From: Pseudomonadota bacterium | GTDB taxonomy: Bacteria > Pseudomonadota > Alphaproteobacteria > Rhodospirillales > Rhodospirillaceae | Length of the DNA: 39,419 nucleotides | Reading direction: 5' to 3' | Assembly: GCA_020160875.1 (NCBI GenBank) | Contig: JAIUPE010000020.1 | Span: forward strand, 1 to 39,419 | Part shown: piece by piece, positions 10,591 to 18,938 of the stretch | Position numbering within the stretch: the first letter of the stretch is position 1 | Layout of the letters: each line of letters starts with the position of its first letter | Translations under genes and position numbers: made by a program | The notes under the pieces: model-generated | Databases searched by the model: none | What the model was told of the DNA's origin: nothing | Seen by the model: only the letters and a program-made list of their open reading frames with translations

Positions 10591-11907
10591 CTATAGGGTC
10601 ATCGCGAGGTTGGCCACGACCGCGCCCGGAAGCCGCATGGACTGGGTCGAGCGCGACTCATAAGTGCTGGTCGACAGACGCAAATCCCGGTGCGCCGTGA
10701 GGTCCACGAGGTTCGTGCCCAAAATGTTGTAGAGGGTGTCGTCGAACCGCATCACATTCAAAGGCGCGACGATTTCGCCGTTCTCGACCCAGAACGTGGC
10801 AAAGCGGGTCATACCTGTCAGGCGGCAGGCGTTCCGGTCGGAATAATTCGTATACCAAAGGTTGCCGACATAGACGCCCGTACCAAGCGTCTTCAGCACG
10901 TCGGCGTCGGCGAGAGCGCCGGCCGCCATGTCGAGCGCCACGGGCGATTCGCTACCGTCGGCACCGTTCTGCGGAACCCCGAACTCGGCGGCGGACCGCG
11001 GCGACGCGAGCGCACTGGTGTAGGCGCCCGCGGTGATGAGCGGCACGCGCGCGGGCTTGACGAAGCCTTCTTCCTGGAAGCCGGGCGCGAGACCTTCGGC
11101 CGCGTTCTCCACCAGGGTCACACGCGGGTCGAGCTTCGCGCCTTCGGCGATCATGCGAATGAAAGGCGTGGTCGCGGTCTTTTCCGACGCCAAGCTAAAA
11201 CCGCCCCAAGACAGAAGGCCGAATAGTTCTTCGAGCGCCGCGGGCGCCAGGAACACGCGGTAACTGCCGGGCGAGATGGTTTTCGGCGCGCGCGCGAGGG
11301 CTTTGAGGCGCATCTTCGCCCCGTCCATCTTGGCGGTGAACGCGCCGGCATCCCACGCCGTGCCGGCGTGATCGACTTTCACGGCCTTGTCGCTTTGCAG
11401 GTAGAAACTGAGGTCGGCGGCGAAGGCATGGGCCGTATCCCAATTGCGTTGGCCGAAGCTGTTGGCGAAGCCGCGATGGATCGGACCCGACGCATACAGG
11501 CCCACGAGATCGCGCCCTTTGCCGGTTTCGAGGATCGCCGACACCGCCTCATCGTCGCCCGGCAACTGATTCGGCAACACCCGTACGGACGAAGACGGCG
11601 TTTCATTGATGAGGAAGTGCGGATCTTCAGGCGTGTCGGTCAAGACCTCGCGCAGCGCGACAACCGCAGCGATCACGGCATCCCTGTCGTCAGCGCCGGT
11701 CAGCGTGATGGATTGCGAGGCGTGCCGCTTGCCAATGAAAAGCTCGAGCGACAAATAACGTTGCTCGACGGCGCCCGCCTGACGCACGGCCGAGCGGTTG
11801 AAGCGCACGAACTGTGAACTCTCGCCGGAGAAATTGGCGAGAAACCCTTCCTCGCCGCGCAGCGAAGACTGGATGAGGTCGGCGATTTCGGAGAACTGCT
11901 GTTGCAT
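10591..11907 (-). CDS. TldE/PmbA-like subunit of a TldD/TldE-type peptidase
   Basis: About 438 residues of the PmbA/TldD family, the subunit that lacks the metal site. ATG 11907 (MQQQFSEIADLIQSS) is preferred; the frame continues to 12003 but that part overlaps the upstream gene and is not domain sequence. The conserved C-terminal block TGMTRFATFWVENGEIVAPLNVMRFDDTLYNILG matches the family. The gene begins 2 nt after the stop of the TldD-like gene, indicating translational coupling and a 1:1 complex. In E. coli the TldD/TldE heterodimer degrades unfolded peptides and processes microcin B17 and CcdA. These proteins are divergent from that pair, so the substrate here is open. Confidence 0.88.
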   Translation of the reverse strand: MQQQFSEIADLIQSSLRGEEGFLANFSGESSQFVRFNRSAVRQAGAVEQRYLSLELFIGKRHASQSITLTGADDRDAVIAAVVALREVLTDTPEDPHFLINETPSSSVRVLPNQLPGDDEAVSAILETGKGRDLVGLYASGPIHRGFANSFGQRNWDTAHAFAADLSFYLQSDKAVKVDHAGTAWDAGAFTAKMDGAKMRLKALARAPKTISPGSYRVFLAPAALEELFGLLSWGGFSLASEKTATTPFIRMIAEGAKLDPRVTLVENAAEGLAPGFQEEGFVKPARVPLITAGAYTSALASPRSAAEFGVPQNGADGSESPVALDMAAGALADADVLKTLGTGVYVGNLWYTNYSDRNACRLTGMTRFATFWVENGEIVAPLNVMRFDDTLYNILGTNLVDLTAHRDLRLSTSTYESRSTQSMRLPGAVVANLAMTL

Positions 11908-11909
11908 GA

Positions 11910-13349
11910 TCAGCCGCCGCCAAAAACTTGCACGTCGGCGAACAAACCCGGCGGCGTCGCATGGCCGACGCGGATCGCCTGGTTCGGCTCGCCTTTCCCG
12001 CAAGTTGGCGTGCCGTGCACGCTGACGGTGGCGGCATTGCCAAGCCCTTTGAGATTGCGCCAGAAGGTCGCCGAGATCCCGCGGTAGTTCGGATTCTTCA
12101 CGACCTGACCGACTTTGCCGTTCTTGATGAGGCGCGCACGCTCGCAGCCGAACTGGAACTTGTTGCGGCTGTCGTCGATGGACCAGGAGGTGTTGGTTTC
12201 CATCACGATGCCCTCATTCACCTGGGTGATGAGATCTTCAAGCGACGAACTCCCCGCCTCGATATTGAGATTGGCCATGCGGTCGATGGCCGGGCGGTTC
12301 CAATTGCAGGCGCGCGAATTGGCGACACCGGGGATGTTGATGCGCGCCTGACTGGTGGCGCCGCCGAGGCCGCGTTCCAGCATGCCGGCGCGGATCAGGA
12401 ACTGTTTGGCGGCCGGGGTGCCGTCGTCGTCGAAGGCATAGGAGGCGGTTTCACCGGCGACGCCCGGATCGAAGGTGACATTGAGAAGCTCAGATCCGTA
12501 GCGGTAGGCCCCAAACATGTCGGGCGTCACGAAGCTGGTGCCGGCGTAATTGCGTTCGTCGCCAAGGATGCGGTCGAGTTCGAGCGGATGCCCGATGGAC
12601 TCATGAATTTGGATATACATCTGGTCCGGCATGAGCAGGAGATCCATCGTGCCGGCCGGGCAGTCGGGCGCGGCCAACAGCTCGAGCGCTTCTTCGGCGA
12701 TGCGCTCCGGCGCCTGCCAGAAGCCGACGTCCTCGAGCACGTCCCAGCCGCCCTGACGCATCACGCCGCCGCGCGCCAACGTCCGCGTCTGGGTCTCCGC
12801 GCCGTCGGAGGCGCTGGCAGAAAGGCCGGGAATGACGAGGCCGCGCCGCTGGCGGATGAAGTCGCCATCGGAGGTCGCGAGAACCACATCTTCATCGGCG
12901 TAGGCGACATAAGCGGCCCAGTCGACGATTTTGTCGCCGCGCTTCAAGGCGTCGGCCGTGGATTTCAAACGCTCGATCTTGGCGGAGCGGCTGAGCGAAT
13001 CCCACGATTGGCGCGGACGATCCTCATGATCAAATTTGACCGGCGCCGTTGTCTTGCGGTCCACCGACGCGACCATGCGGCCCGCGACGCATTCCGCCCA
13101 CGCGTGCGCCGCGCGGCCCGCGGCCTTGAGGCCGGCGGAACTAATGTCCGACGTTGCCGCATATCCAACGCCGCCTTTAGCCTGCACCGTCACCATGGCG
13201 CCGAGGTCGTCGCCAAGGCTGACGGGGTCGACAATGCCGCGTGTCACGGACAGGGATTCGCTGCGGCTGCGCATGACGCGAATGGACCAGGCGTCGCACG
13301 CCGGAGCCACGGCGGCGAAGCGCGCGGCGATGTCAGCAATGGCAGTCAT
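11910..13349 (-). CDS. TldD-like zinc metallopeptidase subunit
   Basis: 479-residue TldD-family protein, predicted catalytic partner of the following gene. The zinc-binding HExxxH motif is intact (QIHESIGHPLELDRI, about residues 245-260). The C-terminus PTCGKGEPNQAIRVGHATPP contains the conserved Cys-Gly-Lys segment of the family, which contributes a metal-binding Cys. Cytosolic, no signal peptide. Start ATG 13349. The two genes form an operon (2-nt spacing). The nearby molybdenum hydroxylase is on the same strand, but a ~110-bp gap separates the two units, and I see no precursor-peptide gene that would suggest a peptide-maturation role. Confidence 0.92.
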   Translation of the reverse strand: MTAIADIAARFAAVAPACDAWSIRVMRSRSESLSVTRGIVDPVSLGDDLGAMVTVQAKGGVGYAATSDISSAGLKAAGRAAHAWAECVAGRMVASVDRKTTAPVKFDHEDRPRQSWDSLSRSAKIERLKSTADALKRGDKIVDWAAYVAYADEDVVLATSDGDFIRQRRGLVIPGLSASASDGAETQTRTLARGGVMRQGGWDVLEDVGFWQAPERIAEEALELLAAPDCPAGTMDLLLMPDQMYIQIHESIGHPLELDRILGDERNYAGTSFVTPDMFGAYRYGSELLNVTFDPGVAGETASYAFDDDGTPAAKQFLIRAGMLERGLGGATSQARINIPGVANSRACNWNRPAIDRMANLNIEAGSSSLEDLITQVNEGIVMETNTSWSIDDSRNKFQFGCERARLIKNGKVGQVVKNPNYRGISATFWRNLKGLGNAATVSVHGTPTCGKGEPNQAIRVGHATPPGLFADVQVFGGG

Positions 13350-13409
13350 CGTTTTAGCGTTTACCCCCGGGAAATTGAATCAAGCGCACCCGCTACTTTC
13401 TTTTTTTGG

Positions 13410-13455
13410 GGCATGTTCTTATCGGAAAACCGCTCACACTTTTCCGGAACATGCC
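13410..13455. repeat. Large imperfect hairpin with a 4-nt bulge
   Basis: GGCATGTTC-ttat-CGGAAAA (13410-13429) pairs with TTTTCCGGAACATGCC (13440-13455); only the four bases TTAT are unpaired in the stem. It starts 2 bp after the stop of the tandem hydrolase gene. The minus strand has an A-run after the stem, not a T-run, so it is not a standard terminator for that gene. The hairpin at 23622-23698 has the same design. Confidence 0.75.
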
Positions 13456-13457
13456 TA

Positions 13458-15305
13458 TTAAAGTGTCTTTCGCAACCAGCTGATGATGTCGTCGGTCAGG
13501 CGGGTCTCGTAGCCGTCGAAGGAGTTGGTGGCGCCGGTGGCGCCACCATAGAAGATATAGGTGGCTTTCTCGCCCGCCGCCTGGGTGAATTGAATCAAAT
13601 ATGCACCCTGCATGAGCGGATCGCGCGAACCGCCGACAGCGAGGATTGGAATGGGCGCGTTCGCCACGAGCCGCGTGTGTACGGCCTTGGAATTGGGACC
13701 CCAATAGCTGAGGAAGCTGTCCGCGTAATAATAGGTGAAGCCCGAGCCCGGCACCGAGAGAACCATCGGCTGACGGGCGTCTTCCTCATAGGTCGCTTGC
13801 GGGAACGGTGTGTTGATGAGACGGCTGGACCCCATGCCATCGCGCACGGCCTCGCCGGCTTCGAGCACGGCGCGCGCATAGCGATCTTCGCCCATGGCCG
13901 TGCGGGCGTGTGTGGGCATATCGCGCATCGGCGCAAGATAGACGGCCGCTTTGAGGCGTGTATCCTTGGTTTCGCTGAGGTAGTAGCTGAACCATAAAGC
14001 GCCGGTGGAATGACCGGCGGCCACGAGATTGCCGTGACCGCGCGCGCTCATGAAATTCACCCACGCCGCGATGTCCTGGGGGATGTCTTCGAGCTTTCCC
14101 TTCACCACGCCGCGGAAACCCGAGGCGCGGGTTTCGAACGCGAGCACCGTATAACCACGCTGCGCGAGACGCTGGCCCAACCAATGCGGCGTACCGCGCA
14201 TAATGTCGCTGGTCCAACCGTGCGCGATAAGGATCGCCGGCCGCGTGCGGTCGGCGCCAGCGGCCGGCGTATAGAGCACGCCGGCGAGGGGTGTCCCATC
14301 CTTGGCGGTGGCATCGACAATCGTCATCACCACGCGCGGCGGCGGGGCGAGGCCGAGCTTCGCGAGCCATGCGCCGACGTCGGCGATCAAGGGATCGCGG
14401 GCTGCCGTGAGATCGTGACCGGCGCCGGGATAGTATTTGATCTCTATCCGCTTTGAGAGGAAGGCGACGGCCTTGAGACGCTCCAGCCGGCCTTTCGGTA
14501 CGGCGGCGTCGCGGTCCCCGGCGGCGAGAAACAGCGGTTTGTCGACGCCCGCCATGTTCGCGGTCAGCGACGTCTTCGCGGTCGGACCATACCAATCAAG
14601 GAAACTTGCCGGCGTGAAGATGAGCCCGTCGCCGAGATCGATGAATTCACCGCGTCCGCCGGTGCTCACGGCCTTCGACGCGGATTCGACCGTGGCCCAA
14701 TATTTTTCCTCGCCCATGGATGCGCGCCAAGCTTCGGCGATATCCGTGCTGGGCGCGAACGCCGCAACCGCCTTGATGCGTCCGTCGGCGGTCTCGGCCA
14801 TGTAGCGCGTCGCCAGCAACGACCCGAGGCCGTGCCCCGCGAGCACGATATTGGAGAACCCGCGCACCTGGAGGAAATCAACCGCCGCGCGCACATCGTT
14901 GATCGTGTCATCGAAACGGCTGAACGCGTAGGACTGCGCATAACGCGGCTCCAGGCTCAGGCTTGTATAGCCGAGGCGCGCGAGCCCGGTCGCGACATAA
15001 CGTGAAGTGACATTGGGCTGAACGGCGTTGATGCCGGGACCGTCGGGCAAATGCAGGATCGCCGCGCCGCCGGTGTTCACGCCGCTGGCCGGATAGGTCA
15101 TGACGATGGGTAAGGTGACACCGTCGTTGGTGGTGACGGTGCCGAGTTCGAAGGCCGGCGCGGCATCGGCCGGCGCCCGCGCCTGGGCTTGTACTGGCGT
15201 TTGTGTGGAGGATTGCGCAGGAACCTGCGCGGCAGCCGGACCCAGGTCCGGCAGCACGATGCCCATAAGCGCAAACAGGGTCAGAGCCGCCCGCGTCATC
15301 CTCAT
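13458..15305 (-). CDS. Exported protein with two tandem alpha/beta-hydrolase domains
   Basis: About 615 residues. ATG 15305 (MRMTRAALTLF) is chosen because GGAAGAG precedes it and a signal peptide follows (ALTLFALMGIVLPDLGPAAAQ, cleavage after AAA/Q); ATG 15299 is an alternative, and the frame to 15380 is not supported. Two related hydrolase domains follow (about residues 55-320 and 325-615). In domain 1 the nucleophile elbow reads AGHGLGS: Gly replaces Ser by one base (GGC for AGC), while the late GAGHD His is kept. In domain 2 the elbow is normal (AGHSTGA), but the aligned late segment reads FYGGATGATNSF with no His. Each half therefore seems to lack a different triad member. Function unknown; periplasmic or surface location is likely. 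Upstream it diverges from mnmC. Confidence 0.85.
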   Translation of the reverse strand: MRMTRAALTLFALMGIVLPDLGPAAAQVPAQSSTQTPVQAQARAPADAAPAFELGTVTTNDGVTLPIVMTYPASGVNTGGAAILHLPDGPGINAVQPNVTSRYVATGLARLGYTSLSLEPRYAQSYAFSRFDDTINDVRAAVDFLQVRGFSNIVLAGHGLGSLLATRYMAETADGRIKAVAAFAPSTDIAEAWRASMGEEKYWATVESASKAVSTGGRGEFIDLGDGLIFTPASFLDWYGPTAKTSLTANMAGVDKPLFLAAGDRDAAVPKGRLERLKAVAFLSKRIEIKYYPGAGHDLTAARDPLIADVGAWLAKLGLAPPPRVVMTIVDATAKDGTPLAGVLYTPAAGADRTRPAILIAHGWTSDIMRGTPHWLGQRLAQRGYTVLAFETRASGFRGVVKGKLEDIPQDIAAWVNFMSARGHGNLVAAGHSTGALWFSYYLSETKDTRLKAAVYLAPMRDMPTHARTAMGEDRYARAVLEAGEAVRDGMGSSRLINTPFPQATYEEDARQPMVLSVPGSGFTYYYADSFLSYWGPNSKAVHTRLVANAPIPILAVGGSRDPLMQGAYLIQFTQAAGEKATYIFYGGATGATNSFDGYETRLTDDIISWLRKTL

Positions 15306-15463
15306 CACTCTTCCAGGTCGTCTCCCGCGTCCTTGTGCGGCAAAGGTCTTTACGCGCACAAGTGTGAAACGACGCATCACTGAAAGCCGAGGGTGAATTT
15401 CTTGTTATAGTACGGCGAAAGTATGATGCGCACGCACACCAAACCCCAGAACGGTAAAAGACC

Positions 15464-17422
15464 ATGACCGGCGCGTTCGGCCGGCGCGGACGGCCCCTGC
15501 CTGCTCCCGATCTCGCGTGGGAACGCGGGCATACGCCGGTCGCGGAGCGATTCGGCGATATTTACTACAGCCGCGACGGTGGCCTCGCGGAGAGCCGTCA
15601 CGTTTTCCTTGCCGGCAATGAGCTACCGCAGGCTTGGCAGCACAAGGAATGCTTCTGCATCGCCGAACTCGGCTTCGGGACCGGGCTCAACTTCCTTGCG
15701 ACATGGGAGATGTGGCGAAGCACGCGCACACCCAATAGCCGCCTTCATTATATCGCCGTCGAAGGCTTTCCACTGACCGGCGCTGAAGTACGCGATTGCC
15801 TTGCGCCGTGGGATGAGGTGGGAACGCTGGCGCGCGCCCTGGTCGCCGTTTATCCGGAGCCGCAGCGCGGCTTCCATCGTGTCTTCCCCGCCGTGGATCG
15901 CGGTGAATCCGGGGACGTCGCGCTCACGCTGCTTTATGGCGACGCCGCAGAAATGCTCGGCCAACTGGAGGCCCGTGTCGACGCCTGGTTCCTGGACGGA
16001 TTCGCGCCGGACAAAAACCCAGAGATGTGGAGCGGAAAAGTCTTTTCGCACGTCGCGCGTCTCTCAAAGCACGGTGCGAGCGCCGCGACTTATAGCGTTG
16101 CGGGCGCGGTGCGGCGCGGCCTCGACATCGCGGGGTTCGACACCGTACGCGCCCCCGGGTTTGGCGCGAAACGTGAAATGCTGAAAGCGCGCTTTCGCGA
16201 CGGCCCGCAGACGTCCGCTTTGCAGCCGTGGTTCGCGCCTGCGCCGCACGCCGCCGGGCGCGGTCATGCGGCCATTATCGGCGCGGGCCTGTCCGGCGCA
16301 CACACCGCCGCGGCGCTGGCACGGCGTGGGTGGCGCACGACGCTCATCGAACGGCACGACGCCCTCGCCGCCGAAGCCTCCGGGGTTCCCCGCGCGGTGA
16401 TGGCGCCGCGGCTGACGGCGGCACCCGCTCTTGATGGGCGGTTTTACGCGGCCGCGTGGAGATACGCGCTGGCGATGCGCGCCGAATCTCATGCGCAAGT
16501 CGGAAGCCTGCAGCTCGACGGCGGGAACGACACCGCGCGCTTCGCCGAAATCGTCGCTGCAGGTGTACTGCCCGGTTCCTACATCGCCCATGTGGACGCC
16601 GCGGAGGCTTCCGATCTCGCGGGCCTCGCGCTGAAACAGGGCGGACTTTATTTTCCACAGGGCGGTTGGCAGGAACCGCGCAAAGCCTGCGGTCCACTCA
16701 CGGCGCAGACGCAGATGCGATTTGGCGTTGCCGCAAGTGCCCTTACACATACGGCCGGACGCTGGCGCGTCGATGACGCGGCGGGCCATGCGATCGCCGA
16801 CGCCGATGTCGTGATCCTCGGCAATGCGCTGGGTTTGAAGCGGTTCCGGGAAACCGCATGGTTACCGCTAGAGGCACGGCGCGGACAACTGACATTGGCG
16901 CCGACCAATGCGCGCGCCGAGGCGCTGCGTACAATACTGCTCTATGGCGGGTTTCTGACGCCCGCGCATCACGGCGTGCACGAGCTGGGCGCGACGTTCG
17001 ACATGGAGACCGGCACGGATGTGCGCGCGAGCGATCATCAGCGCAACCTCGACGATCTGGCGCGCATTGCGCCGGACCTGTTCGATCCCTCCGCCGATTT
17101 CAGCGGCTTTGCCGCCGTGCGCTGCATGTCGCCCGATCATCTGCCCATGGTCGGCCCCGTGCCCGAACACGGCCGTTACCTTGAAGACTTCGCGAGTCTT
17201 CGTCACGGCCATCCCTGGGCCCGCTATCCGGACGCGCGTTATCACTCCGGCCTTTATGTGCTTACGGCCTTGGGCGCACGCGGTGCGGTTTCCGCGCCGC
17301 TCGCGGCGGAGCTGTTGGCCTGCCACATCACCGGTGAGCCATGGCCGCTGGAGCGCGATCTTGTCACGGCCTTACATCCCGCGCGCTTCCTCGTGCGCGA
17401 GTTAAAGCGGCGCGAAATCTAG
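15464..17422 (+). CDS. mnmC: MnmC, bifunctional tRNA wobble-uridine modification enzyme
   Basis: Completes 5-methylaminomethyl(-2-thio)uridine at the wobble position of several tRNAs. The C-terminal FAD domain removes the carboxymethyl group and the N-terminal SAM domain methylates the amine. 652 residues, the normal fused length. The methyltransferase half (about 1-240) has ELGFGTGLNFLATWE and the signature DAWFLDGFAPDKNPEMW. The oxidoreductase half (about 260-650) opens with the dinucleotide-binding motif IIGAGLSGAHTAAALARRGW and includes the late motif PDHLPMVGPVPE. Start ATG 15464 without a strong ribosome-binding site. The stop is TAG (17420-17422), and the same frame stays open for another 53 codons with a coiled-coil-like end (see findings). 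Confidence 0.96.
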   Translation: MTGAFGRRGRPLPAPDLAWERGHTPVAERFGDIYYSRDGGLAESRHVFLAGNELPQAWQHKECFCIAELGFGTGLNFLATWEMWRSTRTPNSRLHYIAVEGFPLTGAEVRDCLAPWDEVGTLARALVAVYPEPQRGFHRVFPAVDRGESGDVALTLLYGDAAEMLGQLEARVDAWFLDGFAPDKNPEMWSGKVFSHVARLSKHGASAATYSVAGAVRRGLDIAGFDTVRAPGFGAKREMLKARFRDGPQTSALQPWFAPAPHAAGRGHAAIIGAGLSGAHTAAALARRGWRTTLIERHDALAAEASGVPRAVMAPRLTAAPALDGRFYAAAWRYALAMRAESHAQVGSLQLDGGNDTARFAEIVAAGVLPGSYIAHVDAAEASDLAGLALKQGGLYFPQGGWQEPRKACGPLTAQTQMRFGVAASALTHTAGRWRVDDAAGHAIADADVVILGNALGLKRFRETAWLPLEARRGQLTLAPTNARAEALRTILLYGGFLTPAHHGVHELGATFDMETGTDVRASDHQRNLDDLARIAPDLFDPSADFSGFAAVRCMSPDHLPMVGPVPEHGRYLEDFASLRHGHPWARYPDARYHSGLYVLTALGARGAVSAPLAAELLACHITGEPWPLERDLVTALHPARFLVRELKRREI

Positions 17423-17866
17423 GAACGCGAATCCGCGCCGAAATACTCCTGGGGATTGGGGCCGCGACACGCGGGATGGGTGAGTAGCGGGGGGTGTGGG
17501 GTATCCCGCGCGTCGCGGTATTTGAAGCAGCGTCTCAAGGAACTTGAGAAGGAAGCTCAGGTCAGGGCCGAGATGAACTAGGGTCCATCTACGCGGACGG
17601 GCGGTTATTGATGGGTCGAGTTTAACCTCGACCCTGACCTCAATTTCCTCGGGGATACATCGCGCCACTCTCGTTTCAGAAAGATCTTCTCCCGCCCGCT
17701 TTGGGTCAGGCCCGAAACCGGGCGGGAGAAGATAAAAGCCTCAGAAGGTCATCGGGGTAGGATCTGACTCGTGGCGATGACGTTCGAGGCGGATCACAAA
17801 GTCTTCCTGAACACGGTCTCGAGGTTGGCTTGTATCTGTAGAGTTGCTACGCTCCCCTGAAATTAT
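17423..17866. other. Gene-poor region with several strong stem-loops
   Basis: About 440 bp between mnmC and the operator region of DUF6502. Inverted repeats: CCGCGACACGCGGGAT (17462-17477) with its near-complement (17503-17518, one mismatch); AGGTCAGGG (17559-17567) with CCCTGACCT (17632-17640), enclosing GGGTCGAG-tttaac-CTCGACCC (17613-17634); and a perfect 15-bp arm ATCTTCTCCCGCCCG (17684-17698) with its complement (17719-17733), followed by AAAAG. The order suggests a structured RNA or a nested series of terminators, but no known RNA family was recognised. A short frame 17522-17581 (LKQRLKELEKEAQVRAEMN) is the only coding-like stretch. Confidence 0.6.
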
Positions 17867-17883
17867 GTGGGAAAATTTCCCAC
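17867..17883. promoter_or_regulatory. Palindromic operator 1 upstream of DUF6502
   Basis: Perfect 17-bp palindrome GTGGGAAAATTTCCCAC. It is almost identical to the palindrome 64 bp downstream, which implies a dimeric transcription factor that binds both. The regulator is not recognised. Confidence 0.75.
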
Positions 17884-17930
17884 GAATAGGAGAAAGCGTA
17901 CTCCGTCCGCCGGAATGAGTCAAATAAAAA

Positions 17931-17947
17931 GTGGGAAAAATTCCCAC
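17931..17947. promoter_or_regulatory. Palindromic operator 2 upstream of DUF6502
   Basis: GTGGGAAAAATTCCCAC, with 7-bp perfect arms. A possible -10 box TATAGA lies at 17955-17960, so this site would overlap the -35 region and bound protein would directly affect promoter access. Starts 64 bp after the first operator. Confidence 0.75.
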
Positions 17948-18003
17948 GACCGTGTATAGAGAGAGTCAGACGTCACCGCTTGCGAAATAAGACTCCGCCT
18001 CGA

Positions 18004-18891
18004 ATGCCTTCCCAAGAACCTGTCGCCGGCCTCCCAAAGCCATTGATCTCAGCCCTTCGCCGGCTCCTGCGTCCCTTGGCGCGGCTGCTGATCGCCAAGG
18101 GTGTGGGCCTGGCCGCGCTGATGGAACTCTTGAAAGAGGCCTACGTCGACGTCGCGCTCAATGAATTTCCGGTCGATGGGAAGAAACAGACCGATAGCCG
18201 CGTCAGTCTCCTGACGGGCGTGCACCGGAAAGACGTGAAAAGACTGCGCGAAAGACCCACCGAAAAGATGGCGGCGCCGCGCTCGATCGGGCTTGGCGCA
18301 CAGATCGTTTCGCGCTGGCTGGGCTCGAAGGACACGACCGACAAGAAAGGACAGCCGCTGCCGCTGCCCCGCAAGGCCGAGTCGCGCGGCCCGTCCTTCG
18401 ATTCGCTGGTTTCGAACGTCTCCAAGGACGTCCGCCCGCGTGCGCTGCTGGATGAATGGCTGCGCCTTGGAGTCGCGCATCTGGACGAAGATGGCCGGGT
18501 GGTGCTGAACCGCTCCGCCTTCGTCCCGGAAAAAGGCTTCGAGGAGAAGGCGTTCTACTTCGGCCGCAATATCCATGACCACCTGGCGGCGACCGCCCAC
18601 AACCTCTTGGAAGAAGGCAACCCGACTCTCGAACGTAGCGTTCATTACACAGGACTTACGGATGAGTCTGCCAGAGAACTCGCGCAAGCCGCGGAGCGGA
18701 CCGGGATGAAGGCTTTGTTGGAAATGAACCGTCTAGCGCTGGAGCTTGCCGAAAAGGATAAGGGCCGCGCGACCGCTACACGGCGCATTAATTTCGGCTT
18801 GTATTTCTTTGATGGCGCTGCAAATTTCAATAACTTACGCTCGGATTCCGATGTGCCGGGCGAGCCTGTACCGGAAAAAGAGTCGGACTAA
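18004..18891 (+). CDS. DUF6502 family protein, possible DNA-binding regulator
   Basis: About 295 residues, soluble, no signal peptide. The N-terminal part (ALRRLLRPLARLLIAKGVGLAALMELLKEAYVDVA) followed by SRVSLLTGVHRKDVKRLRE reads like a winged-helix or HTH-type domain; the remainder is helical with no known catalytic motif. It matches my memory of the uncharacterised DUF6502 family. Start: ATG 18004 is given; a TTG at 17980 in frame would add eight residues. Two identical-type palindromes lie 57-137 bp upstream, so the gene is regulated and could control itself. The next gene, a DUF5666 lipoprotein, starts within 15-50 bp on the same strand, indicating an operon. Confidence 0.75.
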   Translation: MPSQEPVAGLPKPLISALRRLLRPLARLLIAKGVGLAALMELLKEAYVDVALNEFPVDGKKQTDSRVSLLTGVHRKDVKRLRERPTEKMAAPRSIGLGAQIVSRWLGSKDTTDKKGQPLPLPRKAESRGPSFDSLVSNVSKDVRPRALLDEWLRLGVAHLDEDGRVVLNRSAFVPEKGFEEKAFYFGRNIHDHLAATAHNLLEEGNPTLERSVHYTGLTDESARELAQAAERTGMKALLEMNRLALELAEKDKGRATATRRINFGLYFFDGAANFNNLRSDSDVPGEPVPEKESD

Positions 18892-18938
18892 GCCGGGTTG
18901 ACCGAATGCCAACCCGCGAAAGACGTCGAGCTGGGGCA

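Noticed and set aside
11928-13997. 689-residue plus-strand frame across the TldD-like and hydrolase genes
   Set aside because: Spans the antisense of two recognised genes and their intergenic hairpin; no domain is seen.
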